Assembly: GCF_047675955.1 (NCBI RefSeq)
Contig: NC_132915.1
Span: 201,001-265,000, forward strand
Direction of reading: 5' to 3'
Origin: Chlorocebus sabaeus
Taxonomy: Eukaryota; Chordata; Mammalia; Primates; Cercopithecidae
Length of the DNA: 64,000 nt
Below, piece after piece: positions 1-10,684 of the stretch. Each line of letters starts with the position of its first letter. Position 1 is the stretch's first letter. The notes below the pieces were generated by a model. It saw only the letters and a list, made by a program, of their open reading frames with translations. It did not search any database and had not been told where the DNA came from. Both the position numbers and the translations under genes were made by a program.

Positions 1-341
1 TGTTGCTCACACTCTTGCCATTACATGGCCAAGATGCTGTCCTAGTTCTGAGAGGTAAAATCCAGTGCCCAGACACTGCGCAACGACTCTGTTACTGTTG
101 GTCACTGGGCAAAACCACAGGGATGCCAAGGGGCTGTATTCTTCTCTGAATTCAGCACTCTATGAAGTACCACCTCTTTGGTTGAGGCAGGGGCAGCTAC
201 TGGATTGACAGAGTATTCGAGAGCATCCTTTTCATTTCTCCTGCTTAAGAGGTTTAGGATATAACCTTTTTGAACCTTGCGTACAACAATTGCACTTGAA
301 TAAATTAGCGCCATTTTAACTGTGAAACAAGAACCAAGTTG

Positions 342-657
342 TTTTCTTTCTTTTCTTTTTGTTTTTGTTTTTTTTGAATCTCACTCTGTCACCCAGGCTG
401 GACTGCTGCAGTGGTGTGATCTCGGCTCACTGCAACCTCCGCCTCCCGGGTTCAAGCGATTCTTCTGCCTCAGCCTCTTGAGTAGTTGCTGGGATTACAG
501 GCATGCGCCGCCACACATGGCTAAATTTTATATTTTTAGTAGAGATGAGATTTCACCATGTTGGCCAGGTTGGTCTTGAACTCCTGACCTCAGGTGATCC
601 ACCCACCTTGGCCTCGCAAAGTGTTGGGATTACAGGGGTAAACCACCGCGCCTGGCT
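342..657 (-). mobile_element. Alu (S-type)
   Basis: Full-length antisense Alu with a T-rich tail at its left. Imperfect flanks GAACCAAGTTG (331-341) and GAAACAAGTTG (658-668) mark the target-site duplication. Confidence 0.9.
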
Positions 658-668
658 GAAACAAGTTG

Positions 669-971
669 TTTTTTTTTTTTTTTTTTTTTGAGACGGAGTC
701 TTGCTCTGTCGCCCAGGATGGAGTGCAGTGGCCGGATCTCAGCTCACTGCAAGCTCCGCCTCCCGGGTTCACGCCATTCTCCTGCCTCAGCCTCCCGAGT
801 AGCTGGGACTACAGGCGCCCGCCACCTCGCCCTGCTAGTTTTTTGTATTTTTTAGTAGAGATGGGGTTTCACCGTGTTAGCCAGGATGGTCTCGATCTCC
901 TGACCTCATGATCCACCCGTCTCAGCCTCCCAAAGTGCTGGGATTACAGGCTTGAGCCACCGCGCCCGGCC
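669..971 (-). mobile_element. AluY, cercopithecid YRa-like
   Basis: Full-length young Alu with the CCACCTCGCCC and GGCCGGATCTC variants. It sits in the TSD of the previous Alu; its own TSD AACAAGTTG is at 660-668 and 972-980. Confidence 0.92.
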
Positions 972-1098
972 AACAAGTTGTTTCTTAACAGCTTTTTCTT
1001 CTGGATGCCCAGAACAAAGAGCTGAACTACAAATGCACAGAATCACGTGGAGTCAAATGCCCCATTTTGATTGTTAATGTTTAAAAAATGTATTAATT

Positions 1099-1394
1099 GG
1101 CCGGGCACGGTGACTCACGCCGGTAATTCCAGCACTTTGGGAGGCCGAGGCGGGCGGATCACGAGGTCAGGAGTTTGAGACCATCCTGGCTAACACGGTG
1201 AAACCTTGTCTCTACTAAAAATACAAATTATTAGCGGGGTGTGGTGGTGGCGCCTGTAGTCCCAGCTACTTGGGAGGCTGAGGCAGGAGAATGGTGTGAA
1301 CCCAGGAGGTGGAGCTTGCAGTGAGCCGAGATGGTGCCACTCACTCCAGCCTAGGCGACAGAGCAAGACATCATCTCAAAAAAAAAAAAAATAT
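1099..1394 (+). mobile_element. Alu (Y/S-type)
   Basis: Full-length sense Alu with an A tail. Perfect 10-bp TSD ATGTATTAAT at 1088-1097 and 1395-1404. Confidence 0.92.
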
Positions 1395-1404
1395 ATGTAT
1401 TAAT

Positions 1405-1850
1405 CAACATTGACGGCGCCATTTGAACGATTTTCTAAAAACACAGGACTAAAACACACTTTACAGTAACGGGGAGCTAAATGTGCCTGAGGTCAATAGC
1501 AAAATGAATGTTCATGTTGAAATACAGACTGAAAAACTTCCATTGCAACCTGACATTTTTTGATAACTGATAGAAAACACTCCTCATACATTACTTACAG
1601 CTTGAAGCCAGTCAGTCATATGGCACCAGCGACCTTTTCCAGGGAGCTTTTAAAATGACCCGCTGTCCCGGCTGCATCAGACTTGTCCAGCTTTAGCACT
1701 GAGAGTCTCACGTCCTAGGAAACCCTCCGCAGTCCTGGACAGAAGAAGATGATCGATGACTGTTCACTCTCCATTTAATAATACTGATGAGAATAATATT
1801 TGTCCTGATTGCGGCCAGGCGCTATACGAAATGAGTTAGTTAGTTTTTAA
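1405..1850. other. Unique intergenic sequence
   Basis: No repeat family, RNA gene or coding frame was recognised here. Confidence 0.5.
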
Positions 1851-1862
1851 AAATTTAATCTT

Positions 1863-2218
1863 CAGCCGTGTATGGTGACACAAGCTTGCAATCCCAGCAC
1901 TTTGGTAGGCCAAGGCAGGTGGATCACTTGAGCTCATGAGTTTGAGAACAGTTTTGGCAACACGGCAAAACCCTGTCTCTACTAAAAATACAAAAACTAG
2001 TCTGGTGTAGTGGCGCACGCCCGCAGTCCCAGCCACTTGAGAGGCTGAGGTGGGAGGATCGCTTGAACCCAGGAGGTTGAGGCTGCAGTGATCGCTGATT
2101 ACTGCACTCCAGCCTGGGTGACAGAGCAAGACACTATCTTAAAAAAAAAAATTTGGCCAGGCGGGTGGCTCAAGCCTGTAATCCCAGCACTTTGGGAGGC
2201 CGAGACTATCTTAAAAAA
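1863..2218 (+). mobile_element. Old Alu with a second partial Alu head in its tail
   Basis: Diverged Alu body 1865-2150, then a 5' Alu fragment (about 2155-2203) that jumps straight to a second copy of ACTATCTT plus A tail. One TSD, AAATTTAATCTT (1851-1862 and 2219-2230), encloses both parts. Confidence 0.8.
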
Positions 2219-2228
2219 AAATTTAATC

Positions 2229-2390
2229 TTTGCGATAACCATACAAAGCTGGTATTACTATCTAATCGGTTTAGAGATGGGGAAACTACAGCTTGACAAA
2301 GTGAAATAACTTCCCAGAGTTTATATAACTATCAAGTGGCTAAGATTCAAACCTAGGTTATCTGACTTCATACTTTCTCCTGTACCAAAA
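2229..2390 (-). mobile_element. MIR
   Basis: Antisense MIR core: GATGGGGAAACTACAG, the CAAGTGGCTAAGATTCAAAC region and the flanking phrases match the MIR consensus in order. Confidence 0.7.
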
Positions 2391-2413
2391 CAAATTTCAT
2401 TTCATTTTGTGTT

Positions 2414-2574
2414 AAGATTGTCAGATTCAATTTGAATTTCAGATAAGAAGCATTTATTTAGCATACGTCCCAAATATTGCATTAGACATACTGATACTAA
2501 AGAATTATTGTTTATATGAGATTCAAATTTCATTGGATATCTTATATTTTTATTTGCTAAATCTTACAGCCCTA
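2414..2574. mobile_element. Palindromic DNA-transposon MITE, copy 1
   Basis: The left arm (TTTGAATTTCAGATAA) and right arm (GAGATTCAAATTTCA) are mutually reverse-complementary around a centre with CCCAAATATTGCATTAGACA. A second copy is at 8876-9008. I do not name the family with confidence. Confidence 0.55.
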
Positions 2575-2762
2575 ATTTGGAACAATCACTCTTTTCCAAC
2601 AAAAAGACAATTTTATTGATTTTTTTTATGACAATGTATTCAAGAACTGGTGAGATCTAGGAAAATTCAAGTTTTAAATGAAAGAAAGTCAAATAAGTGA
2701 GAGCAAAATGCTTTCACGGTTGCTTAATTTTATTTATTATTATTATTAATTCATTAATTTAT

Positions 2763-3033
2763 TTTGAGACGGAGTCTCACTCTGTAGCTCAGGCTGGATC
2801 TCAGCTCACTGCAACCTCCGCCTCCCGGGTTCAAGCCATTCTCCTGCCTCAGCCTCCCGAGTAGCTGGGACTACAGGTACCTGCCACCACGCCTGGCTAA
2901 TTTTTTTGTATTTTTAGTAGAGATGGGGTTTCACCGTGTTAGCCAGGATGGTTTCGATCTTCTGACCTTGTGATCTGCCTGCCTCGGCCTCCCAAAGTGC
3001 TGGGATTACAGGCGTGAGCCACCGCACCCGGCC
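2763..3033 (-). mobile_element. Alu with small internal deletion
   Basis: Antisense Alu preceded by a (TTA)n-rich tail (2726-2762). The GGAGTGCAGTGGCGCGATC segment near the tail end is shortened. Confidence 0.88.
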
Positions 3034-3144
3034 ACAGGTTGTTCTATCTGAGAACCTGGCTGACCTCAAAAGCCTCTTTCTGGGATAGCCTCCGAATCAC
3101 ACGTTCGAGCGTGATGGCGAAGTGGGGGCCAGCGACATGTACTT

Positions 3145-3540
3145 ATCCATTCATTCTCTAGGTCCTGAGTGCCAACTGTGTGCCAGGCACTATTCTAGGT
3201 ATTCTGGTACAAGGCAAACCAAGTCCTAGCCCTCATGGAGTTCCTGTTCCCTGGGGGAAAACGGGCAATAAATAGACACACTAGCAAGTAACCTCGTTTC
3301 TGGTAATGGTAAAAGCCGTGAAAGAGAATAGAGCAGGGCAAGGGGACAAAACAAAGGGAAACTTGAGACGGGCATCATCAAGAAAGGCATTCAGTGAGGG
3401 GCAAAGTCCTGAATGAAGCGAGGGAGCCAGCCGTGTGTAGCTCCGGAAGGAAATCTTCCAGACAGAGAGACGGACAGCAAGTACAAAGACCCCAGGATGA
3501 ACACGCGCTTGGCAAGTCCGGGAACGCAGCGGTGAAAGAG
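3145..3540 (-). mobile_element. L2 3' end
   Basis: Antisense L2: GTGCCAGGCACTATTCTAGG, CCCTCATGGAGTTC, GCAATAAATAGACA and GGGAGCCAGCC appear in consensus order. A related tract continues after the Alu at about 4255-4370. Confidence 0.75.
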
Positions 3541-3659
3541 CAGAACGTAACTCACTCCACTGTCGTTTAAGAGGCCCTTTACCCATTTCTGCATGTGGGC
3601 TAGGATAATTTTAGAGTGCTGAAATAAAATGCAGAAACAGCCATCATGCAGGTTTTCAA

Positions 3660-3965
3660 ACGAACTCTGGGATTAAAGGGGACGTGCGTAAACAACGATG
3701 TTTTGTTGAAGGTTTATAGGAGCATTGTGACCTGACAAGGTCAAATAAACTCCCAGCCTTCCTGGACCCTCGCTGGAACCCAAATGTCTGCGGTCATTGG
3801 TCACCTCTTGATCGCAAGCCCCTCCTCTTCCCTCTGCCCTCAACATTAAAAGGGCCTGAAATTTGGACTTAAGGTGGTTCTTCTGCATATTGGTCCTCCA
3901 TCCTCTCAGCTTGCTGGCTCTCGGAAATAAAGTCGCCTTCCTTGCTCTATCTCCTTGTCTCCTTG
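3660..3965 (+). mobile_element. Possible old LTR fragment
   Basis: It lies between L2 and an Alu and ends with an AATAAA-bearing GGAAATAAAGTCGCC motif, like an LTR R/U5 junction. Family not recognised; it could be unique sequence. Confidence 0.25.
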
Positions 3966-3966
3966 T

Positions 3967-4249
3967 CTTTTTTTTTAAACGGAGTCTCGCTCTGTTGCCC
4001 AGGCTGGAGTGCAGTGGTGAGATCTCAGTTCACTGGAACCTCTGCCTCCTGGGTTCCAGAGGTTCTCCTGCCTCAGCCTCCCGAGTGGCTGGGATTACAG
4101 GTGCCCCGCCACCATGCCCAGCCACTTTTTTTTTGTATTTTTAGTAGAGACGAGGTTACCACGTTGGCCAGGCTGGTCTTGAACTCCTGACCTCAGGTGA
4201 TCTGCCTGCCTTGGCCTCCCAAAGTGCTGGGATTACAGGCATGAGCCAT
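3967..4249 (-). mobile_element. Alu, 5' end truncated
   Basis: Antisense Alu ending at GCATGAGCCATT, lacking the last ~15 bases of the usual element head. Confidence 0.88.
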
Positions 4250-4495
4250 TGAAGGATTGAGAGAAGGGCAATAAATGACCAGATTTATGCTCCAAAGGCT
4301 CATTCTGGGTGCCAGGGAAATAGAGACCCTGTTGCAGAGGTGGAGGAAAGAGATGCTGGTGGCCTGAATTAATACAAATGTTGTATTTGAGATCTATTTG
4401 GAAACATATTGCCTGGGTGGAGCCAAGGCAGACGTGACATTTAAATCACCACAGGTGATTCAAGTGCATCCTCAAGGTTAAGGAGCACCACTGCT

Positions 4496-4795
4496 GGCTG
4501 GGCGCAGTGGCTCACGCCTGTAATCCCAGCACTTTGGGAGGCTGAGGCGGGCGGATCACGAGGTCAGGAGATCAAGACCATCCTGGCTAACATGGTGAAA
4601 CCCCATCTCTACTAAAAAAAAATACAACAAAATTAGCCGGGCATGGTGGTGGGCACCTATAGTCCCAGCTACTCGGGAGGTTGAGGCAGGAGAATGGCGT
4701 GAACCCAGGAGGTAGAGCTTGCGGTGAGCCGAGATCGTGCCACTGCACTCCAGCCTGGGCGACAGAGCCAGACTCCGTTTCAAAAAAAAAAAAAA
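4496..4795 (+). mobile_element. AluY/S
   Basis: Full-length sense Alu. TSD AAGGAGCACC at 4480-4489 and 4796-4805. Confidence 0.92.
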
Positions 4796-4844
4796 AGGAG
4801 CACCGCTCCTTTAAATCATGGTCAGTGATTTAGACCAGTAATTC

Positions 4845-4994
4845 AGTTCCTCTCAACCTTGGTTGCACTTTGTAACCACCCAGGGTACTTAAAAAAAATA
4901 CTGGAGCTTTGATCCCACTCCCAGGCTGGGAGTACAGGATTTAAAAAATATCCTTGGATGATTCTTCTTTGCAGCTAAGTTGAAAATTTCTGTC
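4845..4994 (+). mobile_element. MER5-type hAT nonautonomous element
   Basis: TTCCTCTCAACCTTGG..., AATACTGGAGCTTTGATCCC and GATGATTCTTCTTTGCAGC follow the MER5 (Charlie-derived) consensus, closest to the MER5B form as I recall it. Confidence 0.65.
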
Positions 4995-5479
4995 TAGAGA
5001 ATAGTGGGAACCCTGTGTGCGAGGTAGACAACAAGAATTGATTGGCAATGCTTTGCTTTAAAGCAAGTTCCATTAGAATCAAGTTCTGTGGGAGACGACT
5101 GAAAGATGCTGATAGTCATGTATGGTCCCGAACGTCTCTGGGGGGCCCTGCTCCCCTCCCCTCCCGCTGTCAGAAGAGGAGCTGGTCATCAGTATCCAAC
5201 CTCCCCATATGGAAGCCGAGTCCCCAGAGCTGGCCATGGTCACAGTGGTGACCTGACTTTCAACTGTCATCTCCTCACCAATGTCCACCCAGGCCGACTC
5301 TCTTTTCCAGGGGGCATGAGAGTCTGGGAGACTGCAGGGCAAGGCAGGAGGCGTCCAGACAGCGGCTCTCTTTCGTTTCGTTCCCTTCCTGGGAAGGCAT
5401 CTGGCAACCATTCTCTCCAGCTCTCAGAAACAGTCCTGAAATTCCCTTTCTATTGATGGGAAAATGCAGGCAAAAATCA

Positions 5480-5575
5480 AAGTAATAATCAGTGTCACTT
5501 AGTGAATTAGCGATGGAGACGGGAACAGAATCCAGACTTTCTAACTTGGAGATCCCTGCTTTTAAGTCTAAATGG
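5480..5575 (-). mobile_element. MIR fragment
   Basis: GGAACAGAATCCAGACTTTC and CCCTGCTTTTAAG fit the antisense MIR body; diverged. Confidence 0.45.
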
Positions 5576-5579
5576 CTCT

Positions 5580-6040
5580 TTTATTCTAATCCAGCTGTGC
5601 CGCGGTAATAACGCTTTGACGAGACCCAGCTCTGTGTTCTGTAGAGTTAACATATTCGATATTTACCTCAGCTATTTGTTGTCTGTTTAATAAGTTTGGT
5701 TTGTCATCCCAGATGCACATTATTTAGCAGCGTATAATCACATACAATTGTTTACGCTATTTACTGTTTGCTTTCAAGTCTTGCCAAGAAGGACTTGGTG
5801 TAAACTAGCTGTCGGCAGCAGCCACACTAAGTTAAGCCTTTAAAAGGGTCTAATTGCGCCTATATAAATAAACACAACGATATGGAAAATAACTCCACAT
5901 ACGTTTGCTACACTGCTGGCCGGCCAGCAAATATGCAGACCTTCTCTCTTGTGGAATAGATAGAACTAAATCTTACTCAGAAGGGTACAGAGAGCTATTT
6001 AAGTTTTAATTTAGAGCTCATCCAACTCTCTCTCCGTCTT
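5580..6040. promoter_or_regulatory. Unique repeat-free block, candidate distal regulatory element
   Basis: About 460 bp without recognisable repeats, with two forkhead-type motifs TGTTTAC (5749-5755) and TGTAAAC (5799-5805), and AT-rich homeodomain-like sites. It is about 23 kb upstream of the AOPEP promoter. Function is inference from composition only. 5000-5480 is also unique and shows no supported gene. Confidence 0.3.
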
Positions 6041-6045
6041 ACACG

Positions 6046-6080
6046 CACGCACACACATACACACACACACACACACACAC
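6046..6080. repeat. (AC)n microsatellite
   Basis: Near-pure CA repeat with a few G and T interruptions. Confidence 0.95.
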
Positions 6081-6621
6081 GAGAAAAATCCTTTCAGTGG
6101 TAATAAATTTTAATCATGTAGTTAGTAAAGCTTGACTCTGGCTTTTATTCTTAGAGAAAATGGTCAGTGAAGCAAATCTCATATCTGCTCATTACAAGGC
6201 CCATGGGCAGGTCATGATAACTGAGGGACCACAGATGCTCTGGTTATGTTTTAAACTAATAAAGGAGACCAGCAAAAATTCAGCAACTAACCACTTAGGC
6301 ACATGAAAAGAAGCAGAGCATAAGGGAGGCAGCATCTTTCCAAAAACGTTCAGCACAATTCCTTGTTGTAAAAAAATTCAGTGGTAATGTCTTTCTGATG
6401 GAAGCTGCAGGAGCTCTGGGGCTGCCTCTGTATATGAAAACAGTACAGTATGATGGAGGAGTTTTAGCATGGGCTGAGAATTATTACTGGATAAAAGGTA
6501 CATTTTACATTCATTTCATCAATAAAGATTAATTGAAGCCTCACTGTGCATCCGTCTCTGGACTAAGTGTCACAGGCCAGGGCACATGATGTGCCAAGAT
6601 ACGGAAGGCATCATCTTCAGT

Positions 6622-6932
6622 CTTTTTTTTTTTTTTTTTTTTTGAGACGGAGCCTCGCTCTGTCGCCCAGGCTGGTGTGCAGTGGTGCGATCTTGGCTCA
6701 CTGCAACCTCCGCCTCCCAGGTTCAAGCAATTCTCCTGCTTCAGCCTCCCAAGTAGCTGGGACGACAGGCATGTGCCACCAAGTCCAGCTAATTTTTTTT
6801 TTTTTTTTGTATTTTTAGTAGAGACAGGATTTCACCGTGTTAGCCAGGATGGTCTCGATCTCCACCTTGCGATCTGTCCACCTGGGCCTCCCAAAGTGCT
6901 GGGATTACAGGCGTGAGCCACGGCATCAGGCC
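6622..6932 (-). mobile_element. Alu
   Basis: Full-length antisense Alu with a 19-T tail. TSD CATCTTC(A/G) at 6612 and 6933. 6081-6611 upstream is unique AT-rich sequence. Confidence 0.92.
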
Positions 6933-7079
6933 CATCTTCGCTCTTGAAGAATGAGTCATTTAGGATATTTTGTCTTCTTTATGCTTTTGTTCATGCTGAC
7001 GCCTCCAGTGAAATGCCCTCCACTGCTGACCTTGGGATAGAGGCACACCCTTTCGAACTTTTTTCAATTGCTACTTCTG

Positions 7080-7268
7080 GTTGGACCCTTGTTTGTGGCT
7101 AATTCCTTCCACTTTGAATTCCAGGTACTTAGATGTAAACCGTTTGTTTCACGATAAAATGCCTTCAGGGCAAAGGGCAGATCCTGTGGATCTTTGTATC
7201 CTGTTCCTTACAAGATATGGTATATATTCAGCCAACATCTGTTGGATCCATAAATGAGTGAATGAACC
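7080..7268 (+). mobile_element. L2 3' end
   Basis: GGGCAAAGGGCAGATCCTGT through CATAAATGAGTGAATGAA matches the end of the L2 consensus in sense. Confidence 0.6.
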
Positions 7269-7485
7269 ATATTAATAGCTCCTTGGAAAATGGCAAGCTG
7301 TTTTAATACTTTATTGAAGTGTTTGAATTTACTTTCTCTGAAATGGTACCAGGATGGCACTTAAACTGGTCCACATTGCTCAGCACCAGAAAGGGTTGTG
7401 TTGGCTAGAATCCTGTGACATCAGCATTTCTGTTTCATGTAGCAAGTTTTATTTATTCTTTTCTTTTCTTTTTTCTTTTTTTTCT

Positions 7486-7782
7486 TTTTTTTTTTTTTTG
7501 AGACGGAGTCTCGCTCTGTCGCCCAGGCTGGAGTGCAGTGGCCGGATCTCAGCTCACTGCAAGCTCTGACTCCCGGGTTCACGCCATTCTCCTGCCTCAG
7601 CCTCCCGAGTAGCTGGGACTACAGGCGCCCGCCACCTCGCCCGGCTAGTTTTTTGTATTTTTTAGTAGAGACGGGGTTTCACCGTGTTAGCCTGGATGGT
7701 CTCGATCTCCTGACTTCGTGATCCGCCCGTCTCGGCCTCCCAAAGTGCTGGGATTACAGGCTTGAGCCACCGCGCCCAGCCT
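7486..7782 (-). mobile_element. AluY, cercopithecid YRa-like, nested
   Basis: Very well preserved AluYRa type. It sits inside the TTCTT-rich tail of the next Alu; the tail sequence is repeated on both sides (7453-7484 and 7783-7814). Confidence 0.92.
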
Positions 7783-8095
7783 TATTCTTTTCTTTTCTTT
7801 TTTCTTTTTTTTTTGAGATGGAGTCTCGCTTTGTTTTCCAGGCTAGAGTGCAATGGCGTGATCTTGGCTTACTGCAACCTCCACCTCCTGGGTTCAAGCG
7901 ATTCTCCCGCCTCAGCCTCCCCAATAGCTGGGGTTACAGGCACGTGCCACCAGGTCGTTGTTTTTTTGTATTTTTAGTAGAGACGGGGTTTCACCATGTT
8001 GACCAGGCTGGTCTGGAACCCCTGACCTCAGGTGAGTCACCCGCCTCAGCCTCCCAAAGTACGGGGATTATAGACGTGAGCCACCGCGCCTGGCC
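7783..8095 (-). mobile_element. Alu (S-type), host of nested AluY
   Basis: Older antisense Alu. Its own TSD TAGCAAGTTTTATTT at 7440-7454 and 8096-8110 encloses both elements. Confidence 0.92.
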
Positions 8096-8109
8096 TAGCA
8101 AGTTTTATT

Positions 8110-8410
8110 TAAATGCTTTTTTGGAATTATTGTTGATTTTGGAGTGTATGATGAAGGTATTATAGTTATGTTTTAAAGGGGAATCCTTGTATGTTAGAAA
8201 TACGTGCTGAAATATTTAGATACAAAATGAGATGATGTCTGAAATTCACTTCAAGATAGCCAGAGAGAATTAAGAGTATAGATGAAACAAGACTGGCCAT
8301 AGATTGATTGTTGTTGAAGCTGGGTGATGAATATGTGGAGGTTCATTTAACTATTTCATCTACTTTTGCACATGCTTAAAATTTTCTATAACGATACTAA
8401 AAAAATGTAT
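8110..8410 (+). mobile_element. L1M 3' UTR
   Basis: GAGATGATGTCTGAAATTCA, AGCTGGGTGATGAATATGTG and TTAAAATTTTCTATAA follow the 3' end of mammalian-wide L1M. The Alu pair split it at the TSD. Confidence 0.7.
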
Positions 8411-8870
8411 TTACATTTACAGAAGAGGAGAATCTGATGCAAGGGTCACAACTAAACGATAAACAGAAAACTGCAGACCTAAGTTTCTCCCGTTCAGGAA
8501 TGCCCACGACACTGCACTTCTGGGATTAAGTAAAAGTAACAGAGATGCACGCTTGTTCCATTTCTGATTGCTCCATGGTTTAGCCCTTAAAAATTGTTCA
8601 TTATCTTCCTAGGAGGCCAACATTCATTTTCTATGATTGCAACTTGACCACTTTCTATTACAAATGCACTTGCTATAACTGGTTGTGGGAGGCATGGAGG
8701 ACTGGAGTGAACAAAGGAGAAAATGTACCTTGACACTGGGATCTCACTCAGAAATACCTTGAGATCAATACCGGGCCACCTTCGTCTAGGATGGGTAAAT
8801 GAAAAATCTTCCACTTCTCATTCCCCATTATGTCCCATTCTAGCAATTTTCATGACTCCTACTATTTTTG
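8411..8870. other. Unique intergenic sequence
   Basis: No repeat or gene recognised. Confidence 0.45.
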
Positions 8871-8875
8871 GGGTA

Positions 8876-9008
8876 GGGTTGCTGGTAAAAATTTAGGCTG
8901 CTAAGTTAAATTTGAATTTCAGAGAAATAACAAATACTTTTTAAAGTATAAGTATCTCAAGTATTGCATGGGACATACTTAATTTTATTTGCTAAGTCTG
9001 GCAACCCT
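8876..9008. mobile_element. Palindromic DNA-transposon MITE, copy 2
   Basis: AGGGTTGCTGGTAAA at the left and TCTGGCAACCCTAC at the right form terminal inverted repeats. The interior matches the element at 2414-2574. Confidence 0.6.
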
Positions 9009-9969
9009 ACTTGTGGGGCTATGTGATGTTTCTAATTCCAACAGTTTGTCAATTAATTAAAGGACCATTTTCTATACTTAGTTGATTTAATCATCTTGAA
9101 AAGCCTCATTTAGCTCTGTCCTTCACTAGACTATGGAACTAAAAAGGCTCAACTTTACGAAAAAAAAAAAAACAAAAAACTATGAAATTCTGATAAGAAT
9201 ACCTGTATTTCCAAATCTATTTTTTTATTTTAAGCAAAATAAGCAAAATATTGTTAAAATAAAATCAAACAATACTGAAAGGCTGACAATGAAACACAGC
9301 TGGCTTCTGCCACGTTCCCTCCTGATCCCCGAGGTCCACTCAGTACCTGGAGCCAAGGAGCCAGCAGAGGCCGCCCTCCCTGGAGTTCTCTTCCTATCAC
9401 TCACAAGACGTCTCTTGCTGCTAGGCCTCGGTTTCTCAATTTTTGGCATTACATATTGAGTTTCTTCTGATAGAAGAAGAAAGAAGAGTTAGTCTTTTAA
9501 CTATTCTCATTCTCCCTTTGGAGTTTTACTACTACTTTTAGGGAAATCAGTAACCAAGCACCCACGTCGTTATGGCCATATGTGTACCCACTGCAGAGCC
9601 CGGTTGTGTAGGCTAGGTACATTTCCTTTCTGTAGTGAAAAACTATCATTTTATATTGCCTCAGCATCCACTTGGAACATAAGTGAGATTTTCTCAAACC
9701 AGAAGCAGGGCTCGGTCACCCTCGACAGAGTTTCCAGTTCTCCACCTCCATCTATCTTGTTTTCGGTGGGGTGGTTGATTCGCTGTCTGCCTTACACAGC
9801 TGCCTGCTGCTGACCATCTTCCTTTACACAAATTAACTTCAAATGTATTATAGACGTAAATGTAATACCTAAAATTATAATGTTTCCAGAGAGGGCATAG
9901 GATAAAATTTTTGTCACTATGGGTTACATAAAGATTCCTTAGATACAACTCCAAAAGGATGAGTCGTAA
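9009..9969. other. Unique intergenic sequence
   Basis: AT-rich; a short A-rich run at 9160-9178. No gene or clear repeat seen. Confidence 0.45.
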
Positions 9970-10034
9970 GAGAAAAAAACTGATAAACTAGACTTTACTA
10001 AAATTAAGAACTCATGCACCCAAGCTCCTTGTTT

Positions 10035-10321
10035 GCTTTGAGACAGGGTCTGGCTTTATCATCCAAGCTGGAGTGCAGTGGTGCGACCAGGGCTCACCGT
10101 AGCCTCAACCTCCTGGGCTCAAGTGATCCTCCCACCTCAGCGTCTTGAGTAGCCAGGACTACCGGTGTGTGCCACCGCACCTAGCTAATCTGTTTCTTAT
10201 TTGTATAGATGGAGTCTCACTATGTTGCCCAGGCTGATCTCAAACTCCTAGGCTGAAGTGGTCCTCCCACTTTGGCCTCCCAGAGTGCTGGGATTACAGG
10301 CATAAGCTGCTGTGCCCAGCC
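10035..10321 (-). mobile_element. AluJ
   Basis: Old antisense Alu (GAGACAGGGTCTGGCTTTAT head, GGGCTCAAGTGATCC) inside the L1. Confidence 0.88.
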
Positions 10322-10366
10322 AAACTAATGTTCTTTGAAAAATATTTTAGATTAATAAAAAGACAA

Positions 10367-10684
10367 GGCCAGGCACGGTGACTCACACCTGTAATCCCAG
10401 CACTTTGGGAGGCCAAGGCGGGTGGATCACGAGGTCAGGCGTTCAAGACCAGCCTGGCCAACATGGTGAAACCCCATCTCTATTAAAAATACAAAAAATT
10501 AGCCGGGCGTGGTGGCACTCACCTGTAATCCCAGCTACTTGGGAGGCTGAGGTGGGAGAATTGATTGAACCTGGGAGGTGGAGGTTGCAGTGAGCTGAGA
10601 TCGTGCCACTGCACTCCAGCCTGGGCAACAGAGCAAGACTCCATGTCAGAAAAAAAAAAAAAAAGAAATAAAATAAAATACAAC
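10367..10684 (+). mobile_element. Alu (S-type)
   Basis: Sense Alu with an (AAATA)-rich tail. Perfect TSD AATAAAAAGACA at 10354-10365 and 10685-10696. Confidence 0.92.

Noticed and set aside
322..911. Alu-derived frames (and dozens like them across the window)
   Set aside because: Typical antisense Alu translation (VAQAGVQW, LPSSWDYR). No start or splice context.
1812..1825. GGCCAGGCGC looking like an Alu start
   Set aside because: No Alu sequence follows; about 10 bases is within chance.
3100..3112. tRNA B-box-like CACGTTCGAGCG
   Set aside because: No A box or cloverleaf around it.
5079..5456. Overlapping 110- and 116-codon frames on opposite strands
   Set aside because: GC-richer unique sequence with no recognised homology, no splice or promoter context; probably chance.
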